DNA of 45,755 nucleotides from Chitinophaga pinensis (GTDB taxonomy: Bacteria; Pseudomonadota; Gammaproteobacteria; Burkholderiales; Burkholderiaceae_C), in contig CALPRQ020000030.1 of assembly GCA_943326015.2 (NCBI GenBank), forward strand, positions 1 to 45,755, read 5' to 3'. Made by a program: the position numbers and the translations under genes. Below are positions 9,363-18,001 of the stretch, in pieces; within the stretch, counting starts at the first letter, position 1; every line of letters begins with the position of its first letter. The notes under the pieces were generated by a model, which was not told the origin of the DNA, ran no database searches, and saw only the letters and a program-made list of their open reading frames with translations.

Positions 9363-10386
9363 TGTCGTTCTCCCTCGGTTGATGATTGGTCTGTGCAGGC
9401 GGTCTGGTCTCAGGCTCCTTTCCCAGCCCGAAAACCGCCAGTCCGTTGAAGAAATCCTGCCGCAGGCGATCGAAACCGTCCGCGTTCAGGCCCCATTCGA
9501 CAGGTAGCAACCAGGCGCCGTCGCCCGACTGCGCCAGGAAGGCGTGGAATTCGTCCAGCACCAGCGGCTGCTGGGCCGTGTCGTAGCCGCGCCGCTCCAG
9601 GAAGCGCAGCACATGCGAGCGCAGCAAAACGCTGGTACGGTTGAACCAATACCACTCGGTGTAGTGCCGCAGGGCTGGATCGACGGCATGTTTCGCGTGC
9701 TGATACTCATGCGCCAGGATGGTCCGGCTGTCAGCCTCGCTGACGCGGCAGGACTCGCATCCCGGCAGCTCGGAGGCCAGGGGAAAACTCAGCACGATGA
9801 CCGCTCCCTCGCCGGGGACATAGCCGTTCGGTGTCCGGGCCAGCACGCGCCAGCGCAGCAGTTTGTCCAGCAAGCTGGACTCGTCAGCGCTCAGCGGCTC
9901 GCCCTGCCAGTGGGCCAGGTTGTAAAAGCGCGCCAGCCGGCAGGCCTCGAGGTTGTTGCCCAGCGTCAGCCGCTCGATGCCCTGTCCGGAACGCTGCCGC
10001 CACTGCTCCAGCTCGACCTGGGTCGGCACTCTTGTCCTGGGCAGGCCGGCCTTTTCCATGAAGGCGACCATGCGGCCGAAGACCTGCCCCTGCTGCCGCA
10101 AATCGGGCTGCGGCAAGACCAGCACGCGCGGCAGGTCGGACAACAGAAAGGCCTGTGGCAGAGCCGTCCCGGCTGATGCGATGGCGCCAAACTCGAGCTC
10201 AGGCAGGCCGGCTACGGAAGCGGATGACGCCGGTACAGCTGTGAGGACTTCTTCGGCAGCAAGGGAATGCGCCGACAGCGTCAGACCCAGTGCAAGCCCG
10301 ATCAAGCTCGCCACTGCTGACAATCGCCCAGCGTTGAGCCAGGCAGCCATGCGCTGAGCTCCGGCACCAGGACAGAACGGGTTCAC
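9355..10386 (-). CDS. Exported protein with zinc-metallopeptidase HExxH motif
   Basis: Family not recognised by name. A hydrophobic stretch (about residues 24-44, ending HSLAAEEV) is a signal peptide, so the product is periplasmic or secreted. HEYQH (226-230) within SRTILAHEYQHAKH is the zinc-binding and catalytic signature of gluzincin-type peptidases. Cys210 and Cys213 (CESC) just before it could form a disulfide. The GTG start overlaps the ompA-like stop by four bases; an ATG 12 codons later gives a tighter signal peptide and may be the true start. It overlaps the downstream papain-like gene, so two putative peptidases are coupled to T6SS regulators. A third zinc ligand is not obvious, so activity is inferred. 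Confidence 0.75.
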   Translation of the reverse strand: MNPFCPGAGAQRMAAWLNAGRLSAVASLIGLALGLTLSAHSLAAEEVLTAVPASSASVAGLPELEFGAIASAGTALPQAFLLSDLPRVLVLPQPDLRQQGQVFGRMVAFMEKAGLPRTRVPTQVELEQWRQRSGQGIERLTLGNNLEACRLARFYNLAHWQGEPLSADESSLLDKLLRWRVLARTPNGYVPGEGAVIVLSFPLASELPGCESCRVSEADSRTILAHEYQHAKHAVDPALRHYTEWYWFNRTSVLLRSHVLRFLERRGYDTAQQPLVLDEFHAFLAQSGDGAWLLPVEWGLNADGFDRLRQDFFNGLAVFGLGKEPETRPPAQTNHQPRENDNE

Positions 10387-11006
10387 TGTTGGCCAGCCGC
10401 CCTGTCTTCGGCGTAGTAGACCACCACCCGGACGCGACGGTTGACGCTGCTGGCGGGATCGTTGCGGTCGAGCAGTTCGCTCGTCCCCTTGCCCACCACG
10501 CGGAACAACTTGCCTCTGAGTTCCGGCACAGCCTGCAGGTAGCGCTTGACCGACTGGGCACGTCGCAGCGACAAGGCCCGGTTGTAGGCGGCGCTGCCCA
10601 CTCCGTCGGTGTGGCCCTCGAAGGTGACGGACCTGATGCCGGACAGTTCCTGCGAAGCCAGCGCCTGCGACAGCTTGTCGAGCAGGTCGCGGCCCTCATC
10701 GGTCAACTGGTCAGAATCGAACTCGAACGGCACCTGGAGATCGACATGGCGTGCATCGACGGGCTCCTGAGGTCTGATCCTGGGCTTGACAGCGGGTCCG
10801 GCAGGCGGCTCCAGCGACAAGCCACGGGTACGCCCACGCGGAGCCTCCGCATCGGGCTTGAGCGCGTCGATGATGGACTGGGTCGTGGGCGCCCCCGGCT
10901 GGGCATCGGCCTGCGCCAGCGCGACCAGCGGCGTGGCAAAGAAAACACAGGCAGCGGCGCTGGCAAGCAAGCGCGTGCCCTGGCGAGCGAAGACATCTCT
11001 GAACAT
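10383..11006 (-). CDS. OmpA-family peptidoglycan-binding protein
   Basis: Envelope protein of 207 residues with a signal peptide (LLASAAACVFFATPLVALAQ) and a C-terminal OmpA domain that grips peptidoglycan. The binding region reads FEGHTDGVGSAAYNRALS followed by RRAQSVKRYL, and the domain ends NRRVRVVVYY. The ATG chosen follows a strong AAGGGGG ribosome site; an in-frame ATG 22 codons earlier lacks one and spoils the signal peptide. It is the third gene of the tagH-pppA transcript. OmpA-type proteins serve as cell-wall anchors in many T6SS loci (TagL, TagN), so a structural role in the apparatus or its regulation is a reasonable inference, but there is no TssL-type transmembrane part here. 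Confidence 0.88.
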   Translation of the reverse strand: MFRDVFARQGTRLLASAAACVFFATPLVALAQADAQPGAPTTQSIIDALKPDAEAPRGRTRGLSLEPPAGPAVKPRIRPQEPVDARHVDLQVPFEFDSDQLTDEGRDLLDKLSQALASQELSGIRSVTFEGHTDGVGSAAYNRALSLRRAQSVKRYLQAVPELRGKLFRVVGKGTSELLDRNDPASSVNRRVRVVVYYAEDRAAGQQ

Positions 11007-11052
11007 ACCAACCCCCTTGATGACTGCACGATGCAGCATTTCCATTACCCAA

Positions 11053-11826
11053 TCAGGCCTGATAGCGCTCAAACATCACCGTCCTGTCGTCCAGGCTGCT
11101 CACGCACAGCGCCGAATAGTTGTCGTGCCCGGCTGGCGCCCGGTTTCTGATCGTTGCGGCCATGTCGGCAAGCCAACGCGTGCCAACCGGGTGCCGCTCC
11201 AGTGCAGCCTCCATTTCGGCCTCTTCCAGCAGCTCCCACCAGCCGTCGGAGCAGAGCAGGAACACATCACCCGGCAACACTGCCAGCGGCTGCAAAGAGA
11301 CACTCATCTCGACCTGGCCGGCAGCCCCCATGGCCGAGGTCAGCAAGCTGCGCTTGGGATGGCTACGGATCATCTCGGCGCCGCCGAAACCGGCATCCAC
11401 CATCTGCTGCACCAGGCTGTGGTCACGCGTCTGTGACAGGATCCGGCCCTGCCTGAAGTGGTAGAGGCGCGAATCACCGACATGGGCGAAAACCGCCTGT
11501 GCGCTGTCACGGTCAATCAGCAGCACGACTGCGGTGGCATGCATGTCGTCGCGAGTAGCACCTGATGTCTTCTCCCAGATGACCGCTTCCTGCGCGGCCT
11601 GCAACAGTGCCCTGGCCTTCCCGGACGACACTTCGGGGCATGAGCTGAAACCGTGCAGCACGGTCTGCACCACCAGCCTGGACGCCACATCACCGCTGCC
11701 ATGCCCACCGGCGCCATCCGACAGCACCCAGCAACCCGAGCGGCCGGACTGCCAGTAGCCACAGGCATCCTCGTTGCGCTTGCGGCCTCCCGTCTCCGAG
11801 ATGTAGCAGGTATCGAGTTCCAGCAT
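11053..11826 (-). CDS. pppA: PP2C-type Ser/Thr phosphatase (T6SS PppA-like)
   Basis: Metal-dependent phosphatase of 257 residues that should reverse phosphorylation by the PpkA-like kinase across the divergent gap. PP2C metal-binding motifs are all present: RNEDACG near the N-terminus, LSDGAGGHGSGDVAS, FAHVGDSRLYHFRQG, LLCSDGWWELL, and GHDNYSALCV at the end. The ATG giving MLELDTCYISETG is the family-like start and leaves 10 bases to the tagH stop. In Pseudomonas aeruginosa H1-T6SS the PpkA-PppA pair controls Fha1 and secretion (established); the same triad here suggests post-translational switching of this system. Confidence 0.9.
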   Translation of the reverse strand: MLELDTCYISETGGRKRNEDACGYWQSGRSGCWVLSDGAGGHGSGDVASRLVVQTVLHGFSSCPEVSSGKARALLQAAQEAVIWEKTSGATRDDMHATAVVLLIDRDSAQAVFAHVGDSRLYHFRQGRILSQTRDHSLVQQMVDAGFGGAEMIRSHPKRSLLTSAMGAAGQVEMSVSLQPLAVLPGDVFLLCSDGWWELLEEAEMEAALERHPVGTRWLADMAATIRNRAPAGHDNYSALCVSSLDDRTVMFERYQA

Positions 11827-11836
11827 GGCCGGCCTT

Positions 11837-13504
11837 TCAGGATGGACGCCCGGCGGGATCTTCGTCCTGCTCACGACGCTCACGCATCAGTTCGACCTGC
11901 TGCTGATAGGCGTCGAGGAAGGCCTTGCCGAAGAGCGCATTGAAATCATCCGCCGCCTCGCACGACAGGTCGGCATAGTGCTGCTCGAACAGATCCCACA
12001 GCCTGGCCTTGCGGCCGGATGGCTGCAGCTTGTCAAGCAGACTGAGGGTGCCGACCCGGGCTTCGAGTTCGGCAGGCTCGAAACGCTTGAGCACGCCCGC
12101 GAGCGCCGAGCGCATGCCGGCCATCACCCCGAACTGGTGCGCGCGCAAATCGTCGTAGGCGTCACGCATCGCCTCCTGCGCGCCCATGAAGCCCCTGCTG
12201 CGGGAGGTCAGCAGCTGCGCCAACGCGAAATCGATGTCAGGCGAGAACTTCAGCGGATTGTTGTCGCGGCTCACGATCATGGTCGCCTCGGCACGGACCT
12301 CGCGCTTGGTGATCGCCCTGGCCTTGAGCAGGTCCAGCGTGCCCTGGGTGGCCTCGCGCAGCATGATGCCGACCTGCTGCATCAAGTCCGGCGTCAGGCC
12401 GACCGGCAAGTTGAGCGACAAGCCCAGGCCACGCTGGAAGGCGGCGAGCAGCTCGTCTGCCTCACCGGCAGCGGGCTGTCGGGCTGGCTCGGACGCAGGT
12501 TCCCTGACGCCAGCCACCTCAGGCGGGGAGCCTGTGCTGGCAGCGACCGGACTGGAAAGAGGGGCGGCATCCCAGGACAGCACCATGCCCTGCGGGGATT
12601 CTGCTCCGACGTGAGTGACGGGGCCTGGCTGATGATCTTCAGGGCCTGCTGACGACAAGGGAGCTGTGGCCGCGACAGGCGGCGGGAAGCGGCAGGACTG
12701 CTCAAGCAGGGGGGTGTCGTCGCGCTGCGGCGAAGCCAATGCGCCGGGAGACTTCAAGCCCTCAGCGCCAAAAAGTGCCAGCGGATCGCGAGTTTCGCTG
12801 CCACTGGCAGCAGGTGCGGCAACACCCAGCGGGGTGCCTGCGAATGGATCGCCTGCCTTGCCTTTCAAGCCGAACAGATCGTCGATCGACGCCGAACCCG
12901 CCTGCTGCCCCAGGCCCAGCAGGTCGCTGCCTGGGCTCTTGGTGGGCGCGGGCGCTGGTGCGGCGAAGGGATCAGACTCCGGGGCAGCAGCCGCCGCTGC
13001 GGATGATGCCAGTACCGAGAACACGGCAAAGGGATCGTCGCTGGCAACCGAGGGAGGCGCAGCACCGGACTGCTCGAACGGCTGCAATAGCGATCCAGCC
13101 CCTCCCCGTGGCACGAGCAGCCCCAAGGGATCGATATCCGGAGCATTCTCCTCAGGTGAAGACGAAGGAGTCACCGAGGAAGCAACAGAACCACATTGAC
13201 AAGGCCCCACGTCCAGTTCGTACTGGCCGATGGTGATGCGTTCTCCACCCAGCAGCGGCTGATGTTCACCTCGCCCGAGTGGCTTGCCATCGACCAGGGT
13301 CGGATTGCTGCCGAGGTCGACCAGTCCGAAGCGCTGGCCATCGAAGACGACACGCGCCTGCTGGCGCGAGACATGACGTTCCGGATCAGGCAAGCAGAGT
13401 TCGTTGCCCTGCTCGCGTCCTATTCCTCCACCGCGCTCGTCGAAATCGAACGTCAGTGGCTGTTGAGGCGACGCGCCGTTGATACGGATGACGGTGATTC
13501 GCAA
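11837..13504 (-). CDS. tagH: T6SS forkhead-associated protein TagH (Fha/ImpI)
   Basis: Phosphothreonine-responsive scaffold of the threonine-phosphorylation pathway, 555 residues. The N-terminal FHA domain (about 25-95) shows GGGIGREQGNEL, HVSRQQARVVF and LGSNPTLVDG; the usual SRxHA reads SRQQA, so the conserved His is replaced by Gln. A Pro/Ala/Ser-rich linker follows (about 110-350). The C-terminal 190 residues (from PVGLTPDLMQQVGIML, through NNPLKFSPD and SRGFMGAQEAM) match the C-terminal domain specific to T6SS Fha proteins. Start is TTG after a GGGAA ribosome site; no ATG fits the domain start. It heads the operon with pppA and ompA and is divergent from the kinase gene. Confidence 0.9.
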   Translation of the reverse strand: MRITVIRINGASPQQPLTFDFDERGGGIGREQGNELCLPDPERHVSRQQARVVFDGQRFGLVDLGSNPTLVDGKPLGRGEHQPLLGGERITIGQYELDVGPCQCGSVASSVTPSSSPEENAPDIDPLGLLVPRGGAGSLLQPFEQSGAAPPSVASDDPFAVFSVLASSAAAAAAPESDPFAAPAPAPTKSPGSDLLGLGQQAGSASIDDLFGLKGKAGDPFAGTPLGVAAPAASGSETRDPLALFGAEGLKSPGALASPQRDDTPLLEQSCRFPPPVAATAPLSSAGPEDHQPGPVTHVGAESPQGMVLSWDAAPLSSPVAASTGSPPEVAGVREPASEPARQPAAGEADELLAAFQRGLGLSLNLPVGLTPDLMQQVGIMLREATQGTLDLLKARAITKREVRAEATMIVSRDNNPLKFSPDIDFALAQLLTSRSRGFMGAQEAMRDAYDDLRAHQFGVMAGMRSALAGVLKRFEPAELEARVGTLSLLDKLQPSGRKARLWDLFEQHYADLSCEAADDFNALFGKAFLDAYQQQVELMRERREQDEDPAGRPS

Positions 13505-13550
13505 GACTGTTCCCGATTCAATCGCCGAACGACATGGTTAAATGTTTTTA

Positions 13551-13597
13551 TCATCCTATCATCAGGATGACCCATCGTGTCAATCCAGTCTTGTCAA
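13551..13597. promoter_or_regulatory. Divergent tagH/ppkA control region with inverted repeat
   Basis: The 147-base gap between the two divergent T6SS regulators contains a perfect 7-bp inverted repeat, TCATCCT-N6-AGGATGA (13551-13570). On the tagH side two copies of a perfect TTGACA box follow, read on the minus strand at 13579-13584 and 13592-13597. The first box has TGATAG 16 bases downstream as a possible -10, with the inverted repeat lying across this spacer, a position suited to an operator. No strong promoter was seen on the ppkA side. Confidence 0.4.
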
Positions 13598-13651
13598 GCG
13601 GCGGCATTGTGACGAAGATCATCCTCAACCCAGCCAAGCCCGATCCCATCC

Positions 13652-15391
13652 GTGACCGACTCTGATCCAGACCAGACCCGCGTGATCGGCGCCCAGCCAG
13701 CCTCGACCGGTGGAGCCCGAGCCGCAAGCTCGTCCAGCGCGCTGCCGAACGGCACCCGGCTGTCGGAAGAATTCGAGATCGTGGGCCTGGTCGGGCAAGG
13801 TGGCTTCGGCATCGTCTACCTGGCCGAAGACCATTCGCTGCAGCGGCGCGTGGCCGTCAAGGAGTACATGCCGGCATCGCTCGCGATGCGCGGCGACGAC
13901 GCCTCCGTGGTGCTGAAATCCGAGCGCGACGCCGACACCTTCCGGATCGGCCTGCGCAGCTTCGTCAACGAAGCCAGGCTGCTGGCCCGGTTCGACCACC
14001 CCGCCCTGCTCAAGGTCTACCGGTTCTGGGAAGCCCATGGCACGGCTTACATGGCCATGCCCTATTACGCAGGGCAGACACTCAAGCAGATCATCGAGGC
14101 GCGTGGCCAGGCTCCGGACGAAGACTGGATGCACAAGGTGCTGCTGCCGGTGATGGATGCACTGGAATTGCTGCACAGCGAAAACTGCTTCCACCGCGAC
14201 GTGGCGCCCGACAACATCATGCTGCTGGCGGACGAGCGGCCGGTACTGCTGGACTTCGGCGCTGCACGCCGCGTCATCGGCGACATGACCCAGGCCCTGA
14301 CGGTGATCCTGAAGCCGGGCTACGCTCCGATCGAGCAGTACGCCGAGATGCACGGCGTCAAGCAAGGCGCCTGGACCGATGTCTATGCGCTGGCCGCCGT
14401 CGTCTACTGGATGATCACCGGCCATACCCCGCCGCCGGCGGTCGGGCGCATGATAAGCGACAGCTACGAGCCGCTCGTCCAGATCGCGCAAGGGCGCTAT
14501 TCCGAGCGCTTCCTGCTCGGCATCGACCGCTGCCTGTCGGTCAAGGGCGAGGACCGCCCCCAGAACATGGCGGCGATGCGCGAACTGCTAGGCTTCGCAG
14601 ATTCGATCCACCAGCCCACAGCAGTGGCGCCGGGCGAATCGGCCGCACAAGGTCCCGCAGAACCGGCCAGCGCGAATGCCACCCGGAGCCAAACGGTTGC
14701 TACCGCCTCCAGTGACAAGCCACTCGATGGCGAACCTGCCACTACAGCGCCTGCCCGATCGCCTGCCTCCAGGCGCACGGCGTTCGTCGGCGCCGGCCTG
14801 CTGGCGTTGGCAGCCGCAGCATCCATGTGGTGGTTCACCGCCGCGCCTCCAGGCAGCAGCCAGCCCAGCCGGACTGAAACGGCTGCCATCCCGACCAGGA
14901 ACGAGCCGGCAGCAGGCAGGGATGCCGTAGCAGTGGCGCCCGTGGCACCAGTGGTGCCTGCTGCGCCGGTACCAACACCGATCACGCTGTCACTCACCAC
15001 GCCCGACGGCAGCAATCGCTATGTCCAGGGCCAGACGATATCGATCCGCGTCAGACCGGCCCAGCCGGCACAGGTCTATTGCTTCATGCAGGACGCCAAG
15101 GGCCAGCTGCAGCGCTTCTTCCCCAACCGTTTCAGACCCTCGGCGTCAGTCGATGCCATCGGCCTGACCCTGCCGGGCAAGATGAAGTTCAGGATCAACG
15201 CCGATTTCAGCGGTAAGCCTGAGGCCGTCGCCTGTCTGGCCAGCCTGCGGCCGCTCGAAAGCATCGCCTTGATCGAGAAGGGCGACTTCGTTGCGCTTGA
15301 GGTCGCCGGGCTCGACGAGCTGCGCCAGCAGCTGAGCGCCACCGCCGGACCGGGCATGGGCTGGGCCCGGCTGGATCTGCTGAAGCGCTGA
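13652..15391 (+). CDS. ppkA: T6SS Ser/Thr protein kinase (PpkA-like) with DUF4384
   Basis: Membrane-spanning Hanks-type kinase of 579 residues, the likely counterpart of the PP2C phosphatase and the FHA scaffold. Kinase domain (about 38-315): glycine loop GLVGQGGFGIVYLAED, Lys70 in VAVKEY, catalytic HRDVAPDN (181-188), DFG (201-203). The linker is low-complexity. A single transmembrane helix lies at about 376-396, followed by a Pro/Ala-rich stretch and a DUF4384-type domain (about 445-545, including RYVQGQTISIRVRPAQPAQV and VYCFMQDAKGQLQRFFPN) on the periplasmic side. It should sense an envelope cue and phosphorylate inside. The start is GTG with a poor ribosome site. Convergent with the DUF4280 gene. 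Confidence 0.92.
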   Translation: MTDSDPDQTRVIGAQPASTGGARAASSSSALPNGTRLSEEFEIVGLVGQGGFGIVYLAEDHSLQRRVAVKEYMPASLAMRGDDASVVLKSERDADTFRIGLRSFVNEARLLARFDHPALLKVYRFWEAHGTAYMAMPYYAGQTLKQIIEARGQAPDEDWMHKVLLPVMDALELLHSENCFHRDVAPDNIMLLADERPVLLDFGAARRVIGDMTQALTVILKPGYAPIEQYAEMHGVKQGAWTDVYALAAVVYWMITGHTPPPAVGRMISDSYEPLVQIAQGRYSERFLLGIDRCLSVKGEDRPQNMAAMRELLGFADSIHQPTAVAPGESAAQGPAEPASANATRSQTVATASSDKPLDGEPATTAPARSPASRRTAFVGAGLLALAAAASMWWFTAAPPGSSQPSRTETAAIPTRNEPAAGRDAVAVAPVAPVVPAAPVPTPITLSLTTPDGSNRYVQGQTISIRVRPAQPAQVYCFMQDAKGQLQRFFPNRFRPSASVDAIGLTLPGKMKFRINADFSGKPEAVACLASLRPLESIALIEKGDFVALEVAGLDELRQQLSATAGPGMGWARLDLLKR

Positions 15392-15451
15392 TAGGCCTTC
15401 AGCCGGCTCGGCCAAAGGAATGCCTCAGGGTCTATCTTGCTCAGGCAAAAC

Positions 15452-15841
15452 TCAAGGAATCTGGTGTGTCACCTGGCCTGGATAGGCGACGGCGATCATG
15501 CCGCCCCAAGCACAAACCAGCTGGCTGACGTCATCCAGTGCCGGCAGATTGCCAATCTGCACCGTCGCCGCGCCCGGCGTCCAGGGGGCAGGCGTATTCG
15601 GCACACAGGGCATCGGAGTCAGCACCCCCATGGCGGCGGCCGTGGCCGAGATCACGGCGGGATTGCCCGGGCAGCTGCACAGGCCAAACGGCAGGATGTT
15701 GACCATGGGCATGTGATCCATGATGTTGGCCGCCGGAACGCCTGCGCTCATCACGCGCTTGACAGGCAAGACCTGCAAGCTGCTCGGTGCCAACCCGAAG
15801 CTGCAGCGCAGCAGCGCACCATGACAGACCTGGAATGGCAT
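15452..15841 (-). CDS. DUF4280 PAAR-like spike-tip protein
   Basis: Small (129 residues) Cys- and Pro-rich protein of the DUF4280 type, which forms a PAAR-like cone that caps VgrG. Landmarks: CHGALLRCSFG, NIMDHMPMVNILPFGLCSCP, GVLTPMPCVPNTPAPW and a late LVCAWGG. The regular short segments around Cys/Pro/Gly fit the sharpened tip. It begins 13 bases after the vgrG stop, so it is translated with its partner. There is no C-terminal toxin extension; any cargo must be carried by VgrG or Hcp or bind separately. Confidence 0.85.
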   Translation of the reverse strand: MPFQVCHGALLRCSFGLAPSSLQVLPVKRVMSAGVPAANIMDHMPMVNILPFGLCSCPGNPAVISATAAAMGVLTPMPCVPNTPAPWTPGAATVQIGNLPALDDVSQLVCAWGGMIAVAYPGQVTHQIP

Positions 15842-15854
15842 CGCGGATCACCTC

Positions 15855-17969
15855 TCAGACGGGGGGCGGCTTGGCCGCCTTCGGTTGCTTGGGTTTCTTG
15901 CCCAGCTTGGGCTTTTTGGTCTTGACACCGGAGCCACTGCCGGCGCTGCCGCCACTGTTGATCTTGACCAGCGCACCGCTGATGGTCACGCCCGCCGGGC
16001 CGATGTCAACGAAGCTGCTGCCGGCGACCAGGGACAGCTGTACCCCAGCCTCGATCACGATCTTGACACCAGACTTGAGATGGATCTCCTGGTCGGCATT
16101 GGCAGCCAGCTTGCCACCGACCTGGAGCTGCCAGTCCTTGAGCACTTCGACGAGCTGCGACTGGTCGATGCCGAGCAGCTGGTCGCCGCTGATCTGGACA
16201 TGACTATCCCCGCCGATGTGCTCGACCAGGTCGAGCTTGACCGTGCGGTGCTGTTCGCCCTCGACTTCCTCGACGCTGTCCTTGGCCACCTTGCGATGGA
16301 AATCGGCTTCAAACGACTCGCTCACGTCCTGCTTGACACACAGGTGGCGCTCACCTTCGACCGACTCGAACTGGTCGTGGCCGACGCCGAGGTGGCTGTC
16401 ATGGCCCACGAACTCGATCTGGTCATGCTCGGTGTGCAGGGTCTGATCGCGTTCGGCATGGATGCGCAGCTCCTCGGAACCCTTCAGGTCCTCGAAGCGG
16501 ATTTCGTTGAAGTTCTCGACCCCACCCTGGCTCAACGAGCGCGACCTGATGCCGCTTTGCGTCATGTGAGCGGGCAGCGCATAGGGCGGCAACTGCTCGG
16601 CGTTGTAGACGCGGCCGGTGACGATCGGACGGTCGGGGTCACCCTCAAGGAACTCGACCACCACCTCCTGCCCGACCCTGGGAATGGCGATCATGCCCCA
16701 GTTCTGGCCCGCCCAGGGCTGGGCGACGCGGATCCAGCAGGAGCTGCTCTCGTCCTGGCGGCCGTAACGGTCCCAGTGAAACTGGACCTTGATCCGGCCG
16801 TACTGGTCGGTGTGTATCTCCTCGCCCTGCTTGCCCACCACGATCGCGGTCTGCGGCCCCGTGACCAGCGGCAAAGGCGTGCGGCGTGGCGGATGAAAGG
16901 GCTGGGAGGCAGGCATCGCGCGCAGCTTGACGCTGAAAAACTCCCCTTCCTGGGGGCCGGACTCGAAGGCCTGCCCCACGACCGAATACTCGGCCTGTAT
17001 GACCAGGTACTCCTGTTTCAAGTCCTGACGCGGATGATCCTCCAGCGTGAAGCGCCTGCCGGGTGCCAGGCCGATCGCGTTGCCCTCGGCGCGGCACTCC
17101 TCGTGGCGGTGCTGCAGGGATTCGACCCGCACCCTGGCGATGCGCTCGCCATCGCTGCGCTCGGTGTAAACACCAGGAAAATCGAAGCTCTCAAGCTCAT
17201 CGACCTGGCAGTTGGCGCTCGGATACAGCGCGTCGGCAGACACCTGCAAGTCGGCCCGCGGCTTCTCGAAGTCGAAGTCACGCAGCACGCAGCGACCGGG
17301 CTGGATCTCGGCGCCATGGGACCAGCGCCGGATGCCCTCGGACTGGCGGCTGCTGGCCTGCTCGGGCTCAAGAAAGGGCACCCGCTCGTACCCCGGTGCC
17401 GCCTCATGCACATGAGCCCCGTCGGCGACCACCAGCTGATGCCGGCCGCCCTCGTGCAGGAAATAGCCATGCATGCCCTCCTGCTCCATGAGCCGGGCGA
17501 CGAAGTCGAAGTCGCTCTCCCGGTACTGGACGCGGAAGGGCCAGCGGGCATAGTCATCGCCGAGCTCGAACTTGAAGTCAGCCAGCACGTGATCGGCAAA
17601 AATCTCTGCAATGATGTCCCGCGTCGTCTTGTCCTGGAAGATGCGGCAATCCCGGGTTCTGGTCAGCAGCCAGGTCCAGGGTCGCACGACGATCAGATAC
17701 CGATGCAGACGCCCCTCGCTGCCGGTCTGGTAGAAGGCGGCGGCGATGCCGTTGAACTCGCGTCCGCCTCTCTGGGGTGTGCGCAGACGCACGGAAACTG
17801 GCCTGGCCAGCAGCTCATCGGCCCGGATGTCGCCTCGCCTCGAAAGCGCCGAGATCCGGAACTCGCCATTCTGCGAGATCCTTTCGACACCGTCGAGGCG
17901 ACTGAAAAGCAGCGCGTCACCCAGCGCGGTGTCGAGCTGGACCAGGGGAATAACACGGCTATCCGGCAT
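15855..17969 (-). CDS. vgrG: T6SS spike protein VgrG (TssI)
   Basis: Trimeric membrane-puncturing spike, 704 residues. The N-terminal two thirds match the gp27-like hub (YRESDFDFVARLMEQEGMHG). A gp5-type OB segment follows (DQYGRIKVQFHWDRYG, CWIRVAQPWAGQNWGM, VVVEFLEGDPDRP). The C-terminal DUF2345-like spike contains heptad-like repeats (HDQIEFVGHDSHLGVGHD). The protein ends with an unusual Lys/Pro tail, KTKKPKLGKKPKQPKAAKP. The ATG used has a GGAGAA ribosome site; the frame is open 141 codons further upstream but that stretch overlaps the upstream gene and is not VgrG-like. The next gene encodes its PAAR-like cap, and the one before encodes a likely effector 32 bases away. Confidence 0.95.
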   Translation of the reverse strand: MPDSRVIPLVQLDTALGDALLFSRLDGVERISQNGEFRISALSRRGDIRADELLARPVSVRLRTPQRGGREFNGIAAAFYQTGSEGRLHRYLIVVRPWTWLLTRTRDCRIFQDKTTRDIIAEIFADHVLADFKFELGDDYARWPFRVQYRESDFDFVARLMEQEGMHGYFLHEGGRHQLVVADGAHVHEAAPGYERVPFLEPEQASSRQSEGIRRWSHGAEIQPGRCVLRDFDFEKPRADLQVSADALYPSANCQVDELESFDFPGVYTERSDGERIARVRVESLQHRHEECRAEGNAIGLAPGRRFTLEDHPRQDLKQEYLVIQAEYSVVGQAFESGPQEGEFFSVKLRAMPASQPFHPPRRTPLPLVTGPQTAIVVGKQGEEIHTDQYGRIKVQFHWDRYGRQDESSSCWIRVAQPWAGQNWGMIAIPRVGQEVVVEFLEGDPDRPIVTGRVYNAEQLPPYALPAHMTQSGIRSRSLSQGGVENFNEIRFEDLKGSEELRIHAERDQTLHTEHDQIEFVGHDSHLGVGHDQFESVEGERHLCVKQDVSESFEADFHRKVAKDSVEEVEGEQHRTVKLDLVEHIGGDSHVQISGDQLLGIDQSQLVEVLKDWQLQVGGKLAANADQEIHLKSGVKIVIEAGVQLSLVAGSSFVDIGPAGVTISGALVKINSGGSAGSGSGVKTKKPKLGKKPKQPKAAKPPPV

Positions 17970-18001
17970 TGGCGATTCTCCAGGCCAAAGGGTGGGCCGA
18001 C

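Noticed and set aside
15392-15451. TGCCT...AGGCA hairpin between ppkA and the DUF4280 gene as a terminator
   Set aside because: Only 5 bp plus a C-C mismatch, an 11-base loop and no T-run in either coding direction.
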